Of a DNA stretch of 64,000 nucleotides, positions 24,479 to 34,124 are shown piece after piece. Source of the DNA: Obelidium mucronatum (lineage: Eukaryota > Chytridiomycota > Chytridiomycetes > Chytridiales > Chytriomycetaceae); NCBI GenBank assembly GCA_025765595.1, contig JAIVFH010000017.1, positions 124,001 to 188,000 of the forward strand, read 5' to 3'. The translations under genes were made by a program, and so were the position numbers. The number at the start of each line of letters is the position of its first letter. The stretch's first letter is position 1. The notes under the pieces were generated by a model. It was not told the origin of the DNA and did no database searches. It saw nothing but the letters and a program-made list of their open reading frames with translations.

Positions 24479-24630
24479 TTTTTTCCTTTGAGTTCCTTCC
24501 ATAGAGAGGGCCCCAACATCGAGAGGACCACTCGAAGAAACCACGCAGCTCGACACACTACAAAGATCGAAGCTCGCCAAGAACCACACCAACGAAAGGA
24601 CACCCTTTCTCGACAGCTACAAACCGGGAC

Positions 24631-24841
24631 GTGGACAACATGAGCAACCACACAACACCGTGGATAACATGAGCAACCACACAAAACACTGTGGATAACA
24701 TGAGCAACCACAAAAATACCGTGGACAACATGAGCAACCACAAAAACACCGTGGATAACATGAGCAACCACAAAAACACCGTGGATAACATGAGCAACCA
24801 CACAAAACACCGTGGACAACATGAGCAACCACAAAGCACGC
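24631..24841 (+). repeat. Minisatellite, about 7 x 30 bp, in the retrotransposon leader
   Basis: Seven direct copies, 29-31 bp each, of a unit starting GTGGAYAACATGAGCAACCA. Units at 24631, 24660, 24691, 24721, 24751, 24781 and 24812. Each holds an ATG, and the 30-bp units read in one frame as repeats of DNMSNHKNTV. It lies between the 5' LTR and gag. Confidence 0.9.
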
Positions 24842-25027
24842 TACTCACACCATTTTATTCTACGCTAGCAAATAGGCACTCCAGCTACGACCCACAAACT
24901 CAGCGCGCGTACTTGTCACTCGCCGTTTTCCTTCGTCGTTTTACCCTCTTCTTTTACTTTTCTTTTATTTTCTTCATTTCTTTTTTTTTTCTTTTTCTTG
25001 TCTCCTTTCTTTTCAGCTTTCAGTTTG

Positions 25028-26344
25028 ATGTCAGAAACCCCTCCATCGACACCACAAACACAACCACCAAAAAGAAACTACAGGAAAATGACCGACATCG
25101 AAGGCATCGCTACAGACGACCCGCGCTTGCTCGAAGCAATAAGAGCACTCAAAGCGAACGACGCCGAGAGAACCGCCGAGACAGCCCGCGGGAAAGCAGC
25201 CCAATCAGCCAAAGACGCTGCCAACGAATTCGCCGGAAAGCTCGCAGAATTCAGAGACCAACTGCAAGCCAAGCGCGGCGACCGCATCAGAAAGCTTATC
25301 GCAACTGGAGATACAACTGAAATCGACAAAGAGATCAAGAACCTAGAGGCCATCGTCGCAGATATCGAAGAACTCACCAAAGCCCCAACCAGCGCAACCG
25401 GGACCGCGACCAAGCCCACACCGACCGAAAAGGCGAGACCAGTCCCTAGACAAATAACCGACGCCGCCAAGAACCGTTCATTCACAACAGAAAGAACGTA
25501 CCCACTCATCCCCTACCTCATCGAGATGAGAGAACTCTTGGACGAAGCTAGACCCAACGAGCTGGAAACTTGGACCAGAGCATGCGCCGGACCGGACTGG
25601 GCCGCAATCAACAAGCCGGAGCTCACACAAAACCTCACCCCCGACAACTTCTGCAAGGCCATGATCGACCTCTACTTCGTCGGAGTACAAGGGAGAGGCC
25701 GCCTCCTCGCAGCAAACAATTTCAACATGCAACCGGGCCAGCACATTGCCGCATACAACACCCGCTACATGTGGTTCCTTCAATGGACAGGCGCTATAGA
25801 CGATGCACCATCGTATCTATCCAGACTCCCTACCCCGCTCAGAGCCGCGCTCAGCTACTGCATCACCAAGAGCGGGCCAGAAACACGCGCCGAAGCCGAA
25901 TTAGTAGCAGCAGCAATCCACTACACCCCCGAACCTACACCTCGCACCAGCAACAAACGCGAACGCAGATACGCAGACCAAGAAGAAGAGGAACAGCAGG
26001 AGCGCACCCCAACCCGCACGCCCCAGAGAGCGGCTACAGGAAAGAGACCTACCTGTACCAAATGCAAGACCCTCGCCGAAAGCCACCCCAACCTAAACAT
26101 CAACTTCACCCACGAAGAAGCGAACTGCGACGGGCGCAACCAGAAAAGAATCCAGGCACTGGTGTCCAAAGCCATGAGAGCAAGCCCCAGCACCAAACGT
26201 CAGAAGGTGATCCAGAAGAAACTCGACACAACCGAAGAAACAGAAGAGGAAGCGGTTACCATCAAAACCACAGACGTCACGCCATTAGAAGAAGAGGACA
26301 ACGAATTCAACTACAACGACGATGACGATGAATACGACTACTGA
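25028..26344 (+). CDS. Retrotransposon gag-like protein
   Basis: 438 aa from the first ATG in the frame. Features seen: an N-terminal helical, Ala/Glu/Lys-rich region, a middle region (TPDNFCKAMIDLYFVGVQGR, YNTRYMWFLQWTGAIDDA, PLRAALSYCITKSG) with the look of a retrotransposon capsid, an Arg/Glu-rich linker, a Cys/His cluster CTKC-x11-H-x7-H-x4-C that is longer than a normal gag zinc knuckle, and a very acidic end. Codon use is more even and C-rich than in neighbouring genes, as expected for a transposon. No normal gag knuckle is present. Confidence 0.75.
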   Translation: MSETPPSTPQTQPPKRNYRKMTDIEGIATDDPRLLEAIRALKANDAERTAETARGKAAQSAKDAANEFAGKLAEFRDQLQAKRGDRIRKLIATGDTTEIDKEIKNLEAIVADIEELTKAPTSATGTATKPTPTEKARPVPRQITDAAKNRSFTTERTYPLIPYLIEMRELLDEARPNELETWTRACAGPDWAAINKPELTQNLTPDNFCKAMIDLYFVGVQGRGRLLAANNFNMQPGQHIAAYNTRYMWFLQWTGAIDDAPSYLSRLPTPLRAALSYCITKSGPETRAEAELVAAAIHYTPEPTPRTSNKRERRYADQEEEEQQERTPTRTPQRAATGKRPTCTKCKTLAESHPNLNINFTHEEANCDGRNQKRIQALVSKAMRASPSTKRQKVIQKKLDTTEETEEEAVTIKTTDVTPLEEEDNEFNYNDDDDEYDY

Positions 26345-26405
26345 AGAGAACCGGAAAATAAAAATTTTTTTTTTTTTTTTTTCTTCTTTTCACTTTTTTG
26401 GACAA

Positions 26406-27359
26406 ATGCCGATCCTGACACCTCCAACCCAGCGACCACCCAACAACGACGCCCAGAGAGCCGCCAAAGCCGCAACCTACCTCAAGACCAGAGAAGTGCT
26501 ACACATGCTCTCCCCAGGAGAACTGATCCACTCGTGCGTCATCCTAAACGGGAGCAACGAAATACACGGACTCGTTGACACAGCAGCCACAGTATCCATC
26601 CTCGACGACAACTGCGCAAAAGCCATGGGAATCAAGGTCTCAAGAACCATTCGCGTGACAATAGAAGGATGGGACAGCAAACCGAGTCTACGGACAGTCG
26701 CAGTATCAGAACCGATAACTTTCGCAACCGCCGACGGTAAATATGAGACAAGCGGAGGAATGACAACACTAACCCACACACCACCAATAGGCCACACCAC
26801 CACGAAGTCGATAATGATCTCCTCCAACCCCCGAGAAAAGCTAACCATCGGATTGGACATATTTCACGACCTGGGCTTATACATTGGAAAACTCCAACAC
26901 ATCGGCCTCAGACCAACACCGGAAGACTTCGACGAGGACCCGGTACCCGCAATCTCATTCCCACCGTCAAGCCTTTCAAAAGAAGACCACGAAGAACGGG
27001 AGAAATTCCTCGAAGCGATCCAACCGTTCCTAGCGGAAAACCACGCGATCCCACCCACAGCACGCGCCAAGCTTCCAACCCACTTCACGATCGAATTAGT
27101 AGACGGAGCCACACCGAAATTCATATCGCAATACAAGTTACCATTCCACAAAAGGCCTATCGTAGAAGCGAAAATCAAGGATTGGGAGAACAGAGGAGTA
27201 GTCTCCCGAGTAGCCGGCGCCTCACCACACAACTCACCACTCATAGCGCCAGCGCGCGTCATCAACGGAGTAGTAGTAAAACACCGGATCTGCGCAGACG
27301 TCAGACACATAAACAGCCAGACTGTAGACTACAAAAGGATGCCGCAGACATGCAACGAT
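26406..27359 (+). pseudogene. Truncated retrotransposon pol: protease and start of reverse transcriptase
   Basis: The frame is +1 relative to gag and opens upstream at 26322, so it overlaps the gag end by 23 bases; the first ATG is at 26406. An aspartic protease motif is seen as HGLVDTAATVSILDD (DTA rather than the usual DTG/DSG). The reverse transcriptase N-terminus has PHNSPLIAPARV and HRICADVRHINSQTVDYKRMP. It ends at the 3' LTR; the downstream stop at 27509 lies in LTR and flanking sequence. A run of 17 T lies at about 26366-26382 between gag stop and pol ATG. How pol was expressed (frameshift or re-start) cannot be told. Confidence 0.75.
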
Positions 27360-27576
27360 GACGCGTCGCCGAACCCGCGGCACCGCCGCGGCCTCGGGCT
27401 TACTAACCCTAGGCTTACTATTCTCCCCACTCGGCCGCGTACACCGCAGCCCCATCTATTGTATATATTGCATCCTATTTATATATCACGTGACATTATT
27501 ATCCAATAAACTGTCAAGGTTCCAAAGGACTCGTTTGCACCCTTGACGCCGCCCCCGCATGAGCGGGGACACATCA
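27360..27576 (+). repeat. 3' LTR of the retrotransposon, lacking its first 11 bases
   Basis: 217 bp that match 24262-24478 base for base by eye. The first 11 bases of the LTR (TGTTGTGTCTG) are absent; the pol fragment joins directly at GACGCGTCG. Confidence 0.85.
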
Positions 27577-28252
27577 GATAGAATTCCAAACACACTAGCA
27601 ATGGCCTTGGTTGGATCACTTCCAGCCTGCGTGGCAGCCTGAGAAGCGTCGAGACCAGCTTGAATAACTTTGATTGCGCTGTTGTAGACGTCCGTGGTGA
27701 GAAGTGGGGTAACAGTCGGTGCAAGTGACATGAGTTGGAGTGGAGAAGAGTTTCCAGTTCCAGAGCCACTGATGACGGCGGTTATCAAACCGACAATTGC
27801 AGGAATGTTTCCAATAATGGCAGTCAAAATTTGCGTGGCAGTGGTCGTGGCAGCAACTGCAACTTGAGCATCTTGTGGGCCGCCTGGGATTGGAAGAGAC
27901 ATGGCCACCAAGGGGAGGACAGAGAAGACGAAAACGTAGTAAAGATTCATTTCTAGAGTATTGGCTTTTGGTGTTGAGAGGGTTTGATGCTCCTTTTGAA
28001 AGCCATTCGTTGTGCCTTTTATACAGTTTTCAAGCCAATAACCACCATGAGATTTTTTCGTGCTTGCACGACGCAGTTTGACAAACGAGCACCCCAATAA
28101 GTTCGACTCATAGGTTCTAAAATGCCATTCATTAGAGCAATTAAATTTGTTTCTGCTGTCCGAGTGTTCGGACAAACACAGGTATTTAAACGGCATTCCC
28201 GGACAAACAAGAAAAACACGCCAAAAACACGCAATGCTCCTGCTCTTTAATC

Positions 28253-28349
28253 GAACGCAATGATGCGGTAGAACTTTGGTTCAAAGTACTGTTGGTCCAT
28301 TGGGCTAGTACCTCCCTGGACCTCTTTGCAAATAAACTACTGGGAGACA
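28253..28349 (-). pseudogene. Fragment of the prolyl iminopeptidase gene
   Basis: About 97 bases matching 22707-22806 of pip exon 2 and the intron edge with several substitutions and small deletions, for example CCTCCCTGGACC against CCTCCACCTGGACC. It covers the region around the oxyanion HGGPGGG motif and cannot encode a protein. Confidence 0.8.
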
Positions 28350-28583
28350 GAAACTGTCATACAGCAGTGTATTCTGCGGCGCGCAATTTAGTTTATCTTC
28401 TCTCAATCACTGCGGTCTTTTATGATTCCGACTCTATTTTCGGGCTTGATCTTTTTTAAAGATTTAAAGAGAAAGAGAAAGAGTGTGAAGCAAACGTAAA
28501 CAATAAACAGGTTTTATTTCATTGAGTTGCAGGTAAAAAAAGGGGGGTGCAAAAAATGCAATTAAAAAGAATAAAAATTTGAA

Positions 28584-29309
28584 TTAGTTCTCAACTTCCT
28601 CCAATTCTGGGGAACCGGATCCAACGGCGACAGCTGTCTTGGAGTCTGTTGTGGCACTCAGCGCCAAATAAACATCTTGAAGAACTTTGAGAGACGCAGG
28701 CTCATTGCATGCCCCCAAGACACTCGAAATCGCTTGATTTGGCGTCGTTGCTGTGGCAGCAGCACTGATTGCGCCCTGAGCCAGCTTTGCGAGATTATCA
28801 ATCAACTGGGGGTTTGAGAATACAGCAAGGCCATTTGCAATAACGTTGGCATCGATAGAGATAGACGCTTGAGCATTCAGACTGCCAGTGACTTGAGTCA
28901 AAACCTTAATCAATTCGCTGGCTTCTTGAACCACTTCTGTGTTGGATAGAATTCCAAACACACTAGCAATGGCCTTGGTTGGATCACTTCCAGCCTGCGT
29001 GGCAGCCTGAGAAGCATCGAGACCAGCTTGAATAACTTTGATTGCGCTGTTGTAGACGTCCGTGGTAAGAAGTGGGGTAACAGTCGGTGCAAGTGACATG
29101 AGTTGGACTGGAGAAGAGTTTCCCGTTGCAGAGCCACTAATGACGGCGGTTATCAAACCGACAATTGCAGGAATGTTTCCAATAATGGCAGTCAAAATTT
29201 GCGTAGCCGTGGTCGTGGCAACTTGAGCATCTTGTGGGCCGCCTGGGATTGGAAGAGACATGACCGCCAATGGGAGGGCAGAGAAGGCGAAGGCGTAGTA
29301 AAGATTCAT
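28584..29309 (-). CDS. Secreted Ala/Thr-rich protein, intact duplicate
   Basis: Single exon, 241 aa. Signal peptide MNLYYAFAFSALPLAVMSLP, then alternating hydrophobic and small-residue segments (ATQILTAIIGNIPAIVGLITAVISGS, VIQAGLDASQAATQAGSD, NAQASISIDANVIANGL, AISAAATATTPNQAISSV) and an acidic end (SPELEEVEN). Only one or two Cys. I do not recognise the family; the pattern resembles fungal surface-binding secreted proteins, but that is only an impression. An in-frame ATG 57 bases upstream would hide the signal peptide, so I chose 29309. The split paralogue lies at 23885-27950. Divergent from the F-box gene over a 297-bp promoter. Confidence 0.7.
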   Translation of the reverse strand: MNLYYAFAFSALPLAVMSLPIPGGPQDAQVATTTATQILTAIIGNIPAIVGLITAVISGSATGNSSPVQLMSLAPTVTPLLTTDVYNSAIKVIQAGLDASQAATQAGSDPTKAIASVFGILSNTEVVQEASELIKVLTQVTGSLNAQASISIDANVIANGLAVFSNPQLIDNLAKLAQGAISAAATATTPNQAISSVLGACNEPASLKVLQDVYLALSATTDSKTAVAVGSGSPELEEVEN

Positions 29310-29606
29310 TTCTAGATTTTTTGGCTTTTGGCGTTGAGAGGGTTTGATGCTCCTTTTGAAAGCCATTCGTGGTGCCTTTTATACAGTTTTCAAGCCAATA
29401 ACCACCATGAGATTTTTTCGTGTTTGCACGACGCAGTTTGACAAACGAGCACCCCAATAAGTTCGACTCATAGGTCCTAAAATGCCATTCATTAGAGCAA
29501 TTAAATTTGTTTCTGCTGTCCGAACACAAGCGGGTTCGGACAAACGCAGGTATTTAAGCGGCATTCCCGGACAAACAAGCACTAAAAAAGACGCCAAAAA
29601 CACGCG
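29310..29606. promoter_or_regulatory. Divergent promoter of the secreted-protein gene and the F-box gene
   Basis: 297 bases between start codons. The same promoter, with few changes, lies at 27951-28232 in the other copy, where it faces only the stub of the F-box gene. Contains CTTTTATACAG about 80 bases upstream of the secreted gene start. Confidence 0.5.
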
Positions 29607-31232
29607 ATGCTCCTGCTGCTGCCGCCCGAAGTCGCGCAGCTCGTCTTCGGCTTCGTCGCCGACGCCGCGTCGCTCGCCCGCGTCGGCGCCGCCAGCCGCG
29701 TCTTGCGCGCGCACGTGCGCTGCGATCGGCTGTGGCGGCGCGTGTGCGCGGCGCAGGGCTACGAGGCGCCGCCGCCGTGCGTCCTGTTCTCTTTCTTCTT
29801 TTTTCTATTTCTCTTGTTTTTGTGTCTGACGATTCGATGAACGAAAACAGACCCGGTCTGTCGCCAAGAGACGTCGCCGTGCTGGCTGCAAAGACGCGCT
29901 GCGATCGATGCGGTCGGCGCGCAACAAAGACAAACTGGCCAACGTTTGAAAAACTGTGCAGTAAAACCCACGCGTTTGTTACTTTCTCTCTTTTTTTTTT
30001 TGAGCTTGTCGTTGGTTCTTGAACTCTGACAATTTGATCTGCAACAGTGAAATACTACCAAACCCAGTCACACTTCTTGACTCCTTCCCGGAATGGTCGT
30101 TTCAGCAGAGCAAGATTGACTTGGATCGCACAAGAGCCCGGCTGGATTTAATTGCTCACCACAAGGCGTCCAAACGGACAGAACTCATTGATCACTTTTC
30201 CAAGTTGCCAAGCACCACAATCAATCAAACAACTGCTTACATTCTTGACCTTTGTCCTCCTTTTAAGCGCATCTGCTCTGCCAAATCGTTGGTTTCGAAT
30301 CGTGTCTTTCAAAATGCCAGAGCTGTTCTCGAACCAGAAATCAAGCGTGTCCGAATCGAGCAATTGGCTGATGACATATTCAAGGAAATGTGCACTCGAG
30401 CCTTTTTAGCCGTCCCCACTTGGGCTCCTGCTCCTTTTTGCTTCAATCAATATAATGGATATTTGAGATCGGTGGGAACAGATGTTGCTGCCTTGTACCT
30501 GACAGCTTTTAAAGGTATTAAACCCCCTTTTTTGGAGGAGAATTTTCTTTGATGGTGGGTAGGATCAAATATCTCAAGAATTGCGGCTCGTCGTTTTAGA
30601 CATGGCTTGGAACGATCCGCTTCCTGTTGCAGATGTGACTGTGGAACTCAACCGATTACAGAACAAACTCGTTCGGCCGTTCCGAAGCTTTCAAGTGCAT
30701 AAGCAAACACTCCTGAGAAAGTATCCAGACGTGTCAAGTATGATGATTCTCTTTCAAAGTCATTGGGTCACTGCTATAAAAGGTACTGTTCAAACAAATA
30801 ATTGGCAACTAGCTCTAATACTGTTTTACCTTGATTTTTGAATATTTAGAATTGTTTGCCGAAACTATATTACTTTCCCATCAAGAACAATACGCCAAAT
30901 TCGATGCTCTGTTCAATGAATACATGATTCAATATCGTTTGATCAAGCTGTTTCCAAACTGTCACGCGCGATTCGCTTCTCCCTATATTCGAATCAGCCC
31001 CAATCAGAGGCGGCTTTTTGTCGAGCAAAACGGCGTTCTTGCCTGGTTTCTCAAACATCCTGGTTGTAAGTTACCGCTCTCTATTCATTTTCATTCCCTA
31101 TTCATCTTGTCACAACAAACAGACTTTGATTACAAAAATCCAATCTGGTACCAGAAATACAACGATTTTGAACGCGATGCGCATGCGTGGATACAATGTA
31201 TTAACCAAACTCGCATCGCCTTAAAATTCTGA
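29607..31232 (+). CDS. F-box protein
   Basis: Six exons (29607-29776, 29851-29973, 30048-30514, 30579-30782, 30850-31065, 31123-31232), 429 aa. The F-box is at the very N-terminus (LLPPEVAQLVFGFVADAASLARVGAASRVL ... LWRRVC), the Skp1-binding module of SCF ubiquitin ligases. A Cys cluster follows (CDRC ... EKLC). The rest is helical with Trp/Tyr-rich motifs (YLTAFKELRLVVLDMAWNDP, HAWIQCINQTRIALKF) and no known substrate-binding repeat, so the target is unknown. Exon 1 is extremely G+C-rich and codes Ala/Arg/Val-rich sequence, unlike the later exons. Exon junctions were set by phase; introns 2-4 use weak donors or acceptors (GTTTGT, CAAG). Confidence 0.75.
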
Positions 31233-31369
31233 CACTGCCATGAGTTGAATTCAATAAAATTAATAATGCTTTTTAAAAATTGCCAATTTATAAAAATTTT
31301 CATTGAATTAAAATATGCACAAAAAAATTCAATAATGTATTTCATTGAGTACCAATATAATATTATAAA

Positions 31370-34102
31370 TTACAATTTCACTCCAAACAAGGCCACAAGT
31401 TCCCCCATGCTGAGCTTTTTGGGTTTGAACCCTTCCTTTCCTCCAATCGTGTGCTCCACCAACTGTCGCTTCTTGTTTTGCAGAATCACAATTCTCTCTT
31501 CTACCGAGTCAGCGACAATCATACGATGGATAAATACAGGCTTCTTTTGACCGATTCGATACACTCTATCGATGGCTTGGTCTTCCAGCATTGGATTCCA
31601 CCTGTGAGGGGCCCACAACAAAACAAGAAAGTTAAGGCACGTTATGTATCATTGGTAGCATCGGGGGGCAAAGAGTACCATAAATCAGTCAGGATCACGT
31701 TATTTGCGCAAGTCAGGTTTAGACCAACAGCGCCACACATTAATGACATGAGGCACACTGTAATTGAAGAATCGTTTTCAAATACTCGCAGCGCGTCTGC
31801 TTTTGTTGTGCTGCTCATTTTTCCATCATCTTTGACGAAAAAAGAAAAAACACGGAATCAGAAAGATGAAAAGACATTCCCCCAAACATTTAATACTTAC
31901 ATTGTATGAACTTGATGCGTTTTTCTTTGAGGGCCTTGTCAAGCACTTTAAACGTACTCGTCCACTGAGAAAACACAATGAATTTCTCTCCTGGTGCCTT
32001 TTTCAGCCGAGTCTGGATAATTTCAATGATCTGGAATGGAAGTTTACGTTAGAAACAAAAAAACCACTTGAATAAAAAATGAGGAACTAGCCTTGTTTAT
32101 CTTTGATGACGAATTTCCTTTCGCAGGTGGTACTGGCAGGTCTTCATCAAAGTCTTCTACAGGTATTGGGGCACAATCTTGACAGAGTAAATCATCACAT
32201 GTTTCTAACAACCTGAAGCCAAAACAAAGGCAATTTGAGTATGAAGCCACCCACAATATTCGAAACGTACGTTAATCCGCAAGATATACACGAAGGGAGT
32301 GTGAGAATAACAGAGGTTGTAGCAGAAGGAGGCGAATCGCGGGTAAGATCAATGATCGGTCTACTGGCTTCTGGGAAAGCCTTCTTGAAGTTCGGCAAAA
32401 CTCGACGCGTTTCAAAAGGAAGGTCCATAACTGGCCTTGAGTTGCCGGCAGACGTAAGCGTCATCTTTGATACCATAGCATCAAGCGAATCAACATCCGA
32501 ATCTTCAGAGTCGGCCGATTCAAATTTCGAAGTAGTGACAGGAGTTGTTGACCCACTTTCCATTGTGCGATCTTTGGAGGATAGAGATGGTAACAACCTG
32601 TGGTTACAGATTTGGCGAAGCCTCAACAAAAGTGAGAGAACAACCATTCGATTCAACGAGTCGGCATTTTGAGCATCTTTGATCTTCAGTTGTCCCTTTT
32701 CTTCGACTTCCTTATAGTACCGAAGTTCCTCTTCTGATAGTTGGACTCGGCAATCAGTAATGGTTTTTTCTGGCAGGTTGATTGTGAACAAATCAGACTT
32801 TTGGGGTTGTTGCGGAACAGAATGAAGTTCTGTAGTCTTGGTTGATTCATCGGCATTATTAACAGAGTCAATTGAATCCAGTGCAAGACCTTTCTTGGTT
32901 CGTCGCAGCATGGTTGCACTCAAAAGTGTTTGCAAGTGATGATTGTTCTTTGTGATCCGTTTGAAGTCACTGAGTGTCTCATACAACGGGATCCTGAGGA
33001 ATCTCACAAGCGAAAATAATTCCTCAATGTTGTTGTGAATTGGTGTACCTGTAGTGACAGTTGTTTAGATATCCACATTATTTTACGTTCAATTTTTCAT
33101 TTACCCGTCAAACAAACTCTCTTTTCGGCACGCAGTTGAGCACATGCTCTCGATCCTTTTGATTTCGCATTCTTGATGGTGTGTGCTTCGTCCAGTACAA
33201 TTCGAAAAAACGACGCACTCATCAAAATGCCCCCCGCACGTTCATCATCGCTACTATCCTCGATGATATATCCATTCTTTTCTTTGGCGGATTCCTCTTT
33301 GCAAGAAGAAGTCACGAGCCCATACGTTGTCAAAACGACATCAAATGATGTCAGCTCTCGAACACTCTTTGCTCGCGACTTTCCGTGATGCATCAGGACA
33401 GACAATGATCCCGGCTCGGTTTTTGATTCGATTTCATTTTTCCATTGGTTGAGGAGTGATACTGGTGCAATAATGAGGGTGGTCTTGGAAGCTTCGGAAC
33501 GACCTGGTTTGGCTGCAAGCATCAATCCAATAATCTGAACGGTTTTCCCTGAGTAGAAATTTTAAGGTGTGATGCATACTACTTTCGAGTTGTTTGCATA
33601 CCTAGGCCCATATCATCTGTAAAAGTCGTGTCAGAAATTAATATTCGATTGAGATGCCACTGACCAGCAAGAATACAACCGCCTTTCCCAATTTTTTCCT
33701 TTTCAATGAGCCACTTGACTCCTTGTTATGCATGACAGACGCAATAAATAATTAAACATAGCAAAACCATTGCGCATGAATACCTTGAACTTGATGTGGC
33801 AGCAGTGACACCTTCAGCCCATCAATGACGAGGGGTTCTTCTTCTGGTTCTTCTTCTTCCTCTTCTTCTTCTTCATGCTGGTTGGATTCCTCTGATTCTT
33901 CATCCGAATCTGACACGTCTTGAAGCGTCTGAGCAGCAAAAGCATTGACGATTGATGCCATATCTCCATCTTTCATGCCAGTTGCAAGACCCATTTTCTG
34001 CATTGCTGGCTGCTGTTTCTGCTGCTGCTGGCGCATAATTGGGTGCATCGGCATCCGCTGGCGCTGTTGCCAGTAGGGCGAGTTGGGTTTGTGCAAGTCC
34101 AT
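31370..34102 (-). CDS. SNF2-family ATPase, Rad5/Rad16-like
   Basis: Nine exons (34102-33784, 33721-33665, 33616-33602, 33548-33105, 33048-32271, 32212-32068, 32030-31901, 31829-31679, 31601-31370), 756 aa. After a Gln- and Glu-rich N-terminus: LLPHQVQGVKWLIEKE, DDMGLGKTVQIIGLM (Walker A), LIIAPVSLLNQWKNEI, VVLTTYGLV, VLDEAHTIKNAKSKGSRA (DEAH, motif II), LTGTPIHNNIEELFSLVRFL, RRTKKGL, FIVFSQWTSTFKVL, and WWNPMLEDQAIDRVYRIGQ (motif VI). This is the Rad5/Rad16 group of nucleic-acid translocases acting in DNA repair. Where relatives have a RING finger, only a short Cys cluster CISC-x7-C-x4-CQDC is present. Exon 3 has only 15 nt and encodes part of Walker A. Confidence 0.85.
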
Positions 34103-34124
34103 TTTACAATGCTAGAATATATCT

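Larger units (their letters stand above)
24251..27576 (+). mobile_element. Internally deleted LTR retrotransposon (Ty3/gypsy-like)
   Basis: A 3326-bp element with LTRs starting TG and ending CA, a 5-bp target duplication (GATAG), a gag-like gene, then a pol reading frame with an aspartic protease and the start of a reverse transcriptase. Pol is cut short: just after the RICADVRH ... VDYKRMP stretch the sequence runs directly into the 3' LTR, missing the rest of RT, RNase H and integrase. It is therefore non-autonomous. The Ty3/gypsy label rests on the RT motif style; the diagnostic domain order is lost. The two LTRs look identical over 217 bp. Confidence 0.85.
23885..27950 (-). pseudogene. 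Secreted-protein gene split by an LTR retrotransposon
   Basis: Two coding parts on the minus strand, 27950-27577 (N-terminal, with signal peptide MNLYYVFVFSVLPLVAMSLP) and 24250-23885 (C-terminal, ending EEVEN), are collinear with the intact paralogue at 28584-29309 and about 95% like it. Between them lies a retrotransposon, flanked by the 5-bp direct repeat GATAG (24246-24250 and 27577-27581). The insertion interrupts the codon region after ASVFGIL. The reading frames of both halves have stayed open, so the break is recent. Confidence 0.85.
28244..29617. repeat. Right copy of a tandem segmental duplication
   Basis: Unit order: pip exon-2 fragment (28253-28349), 3' flank (28350-28583), secreted-protein gene (28584-29309), its promoter, and the first codons of the F-box gene (ATGCTCCTGCT, 29607-29617). 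The left copy consists of 22707-22806, 23653-24250, 27577-28243, the last ending in the same ATGCTCCTGCT (28233-28243). The junction between copies is at 28243/28244. The right copy lacks what lies at about 22807-23652. Confidence 0.8.

Noticed and set aside
24631..24841. CRISPR-like array
   Set aside because: The units are direct repeats without unique spacers, inside a eukaryotic retrotransposon.
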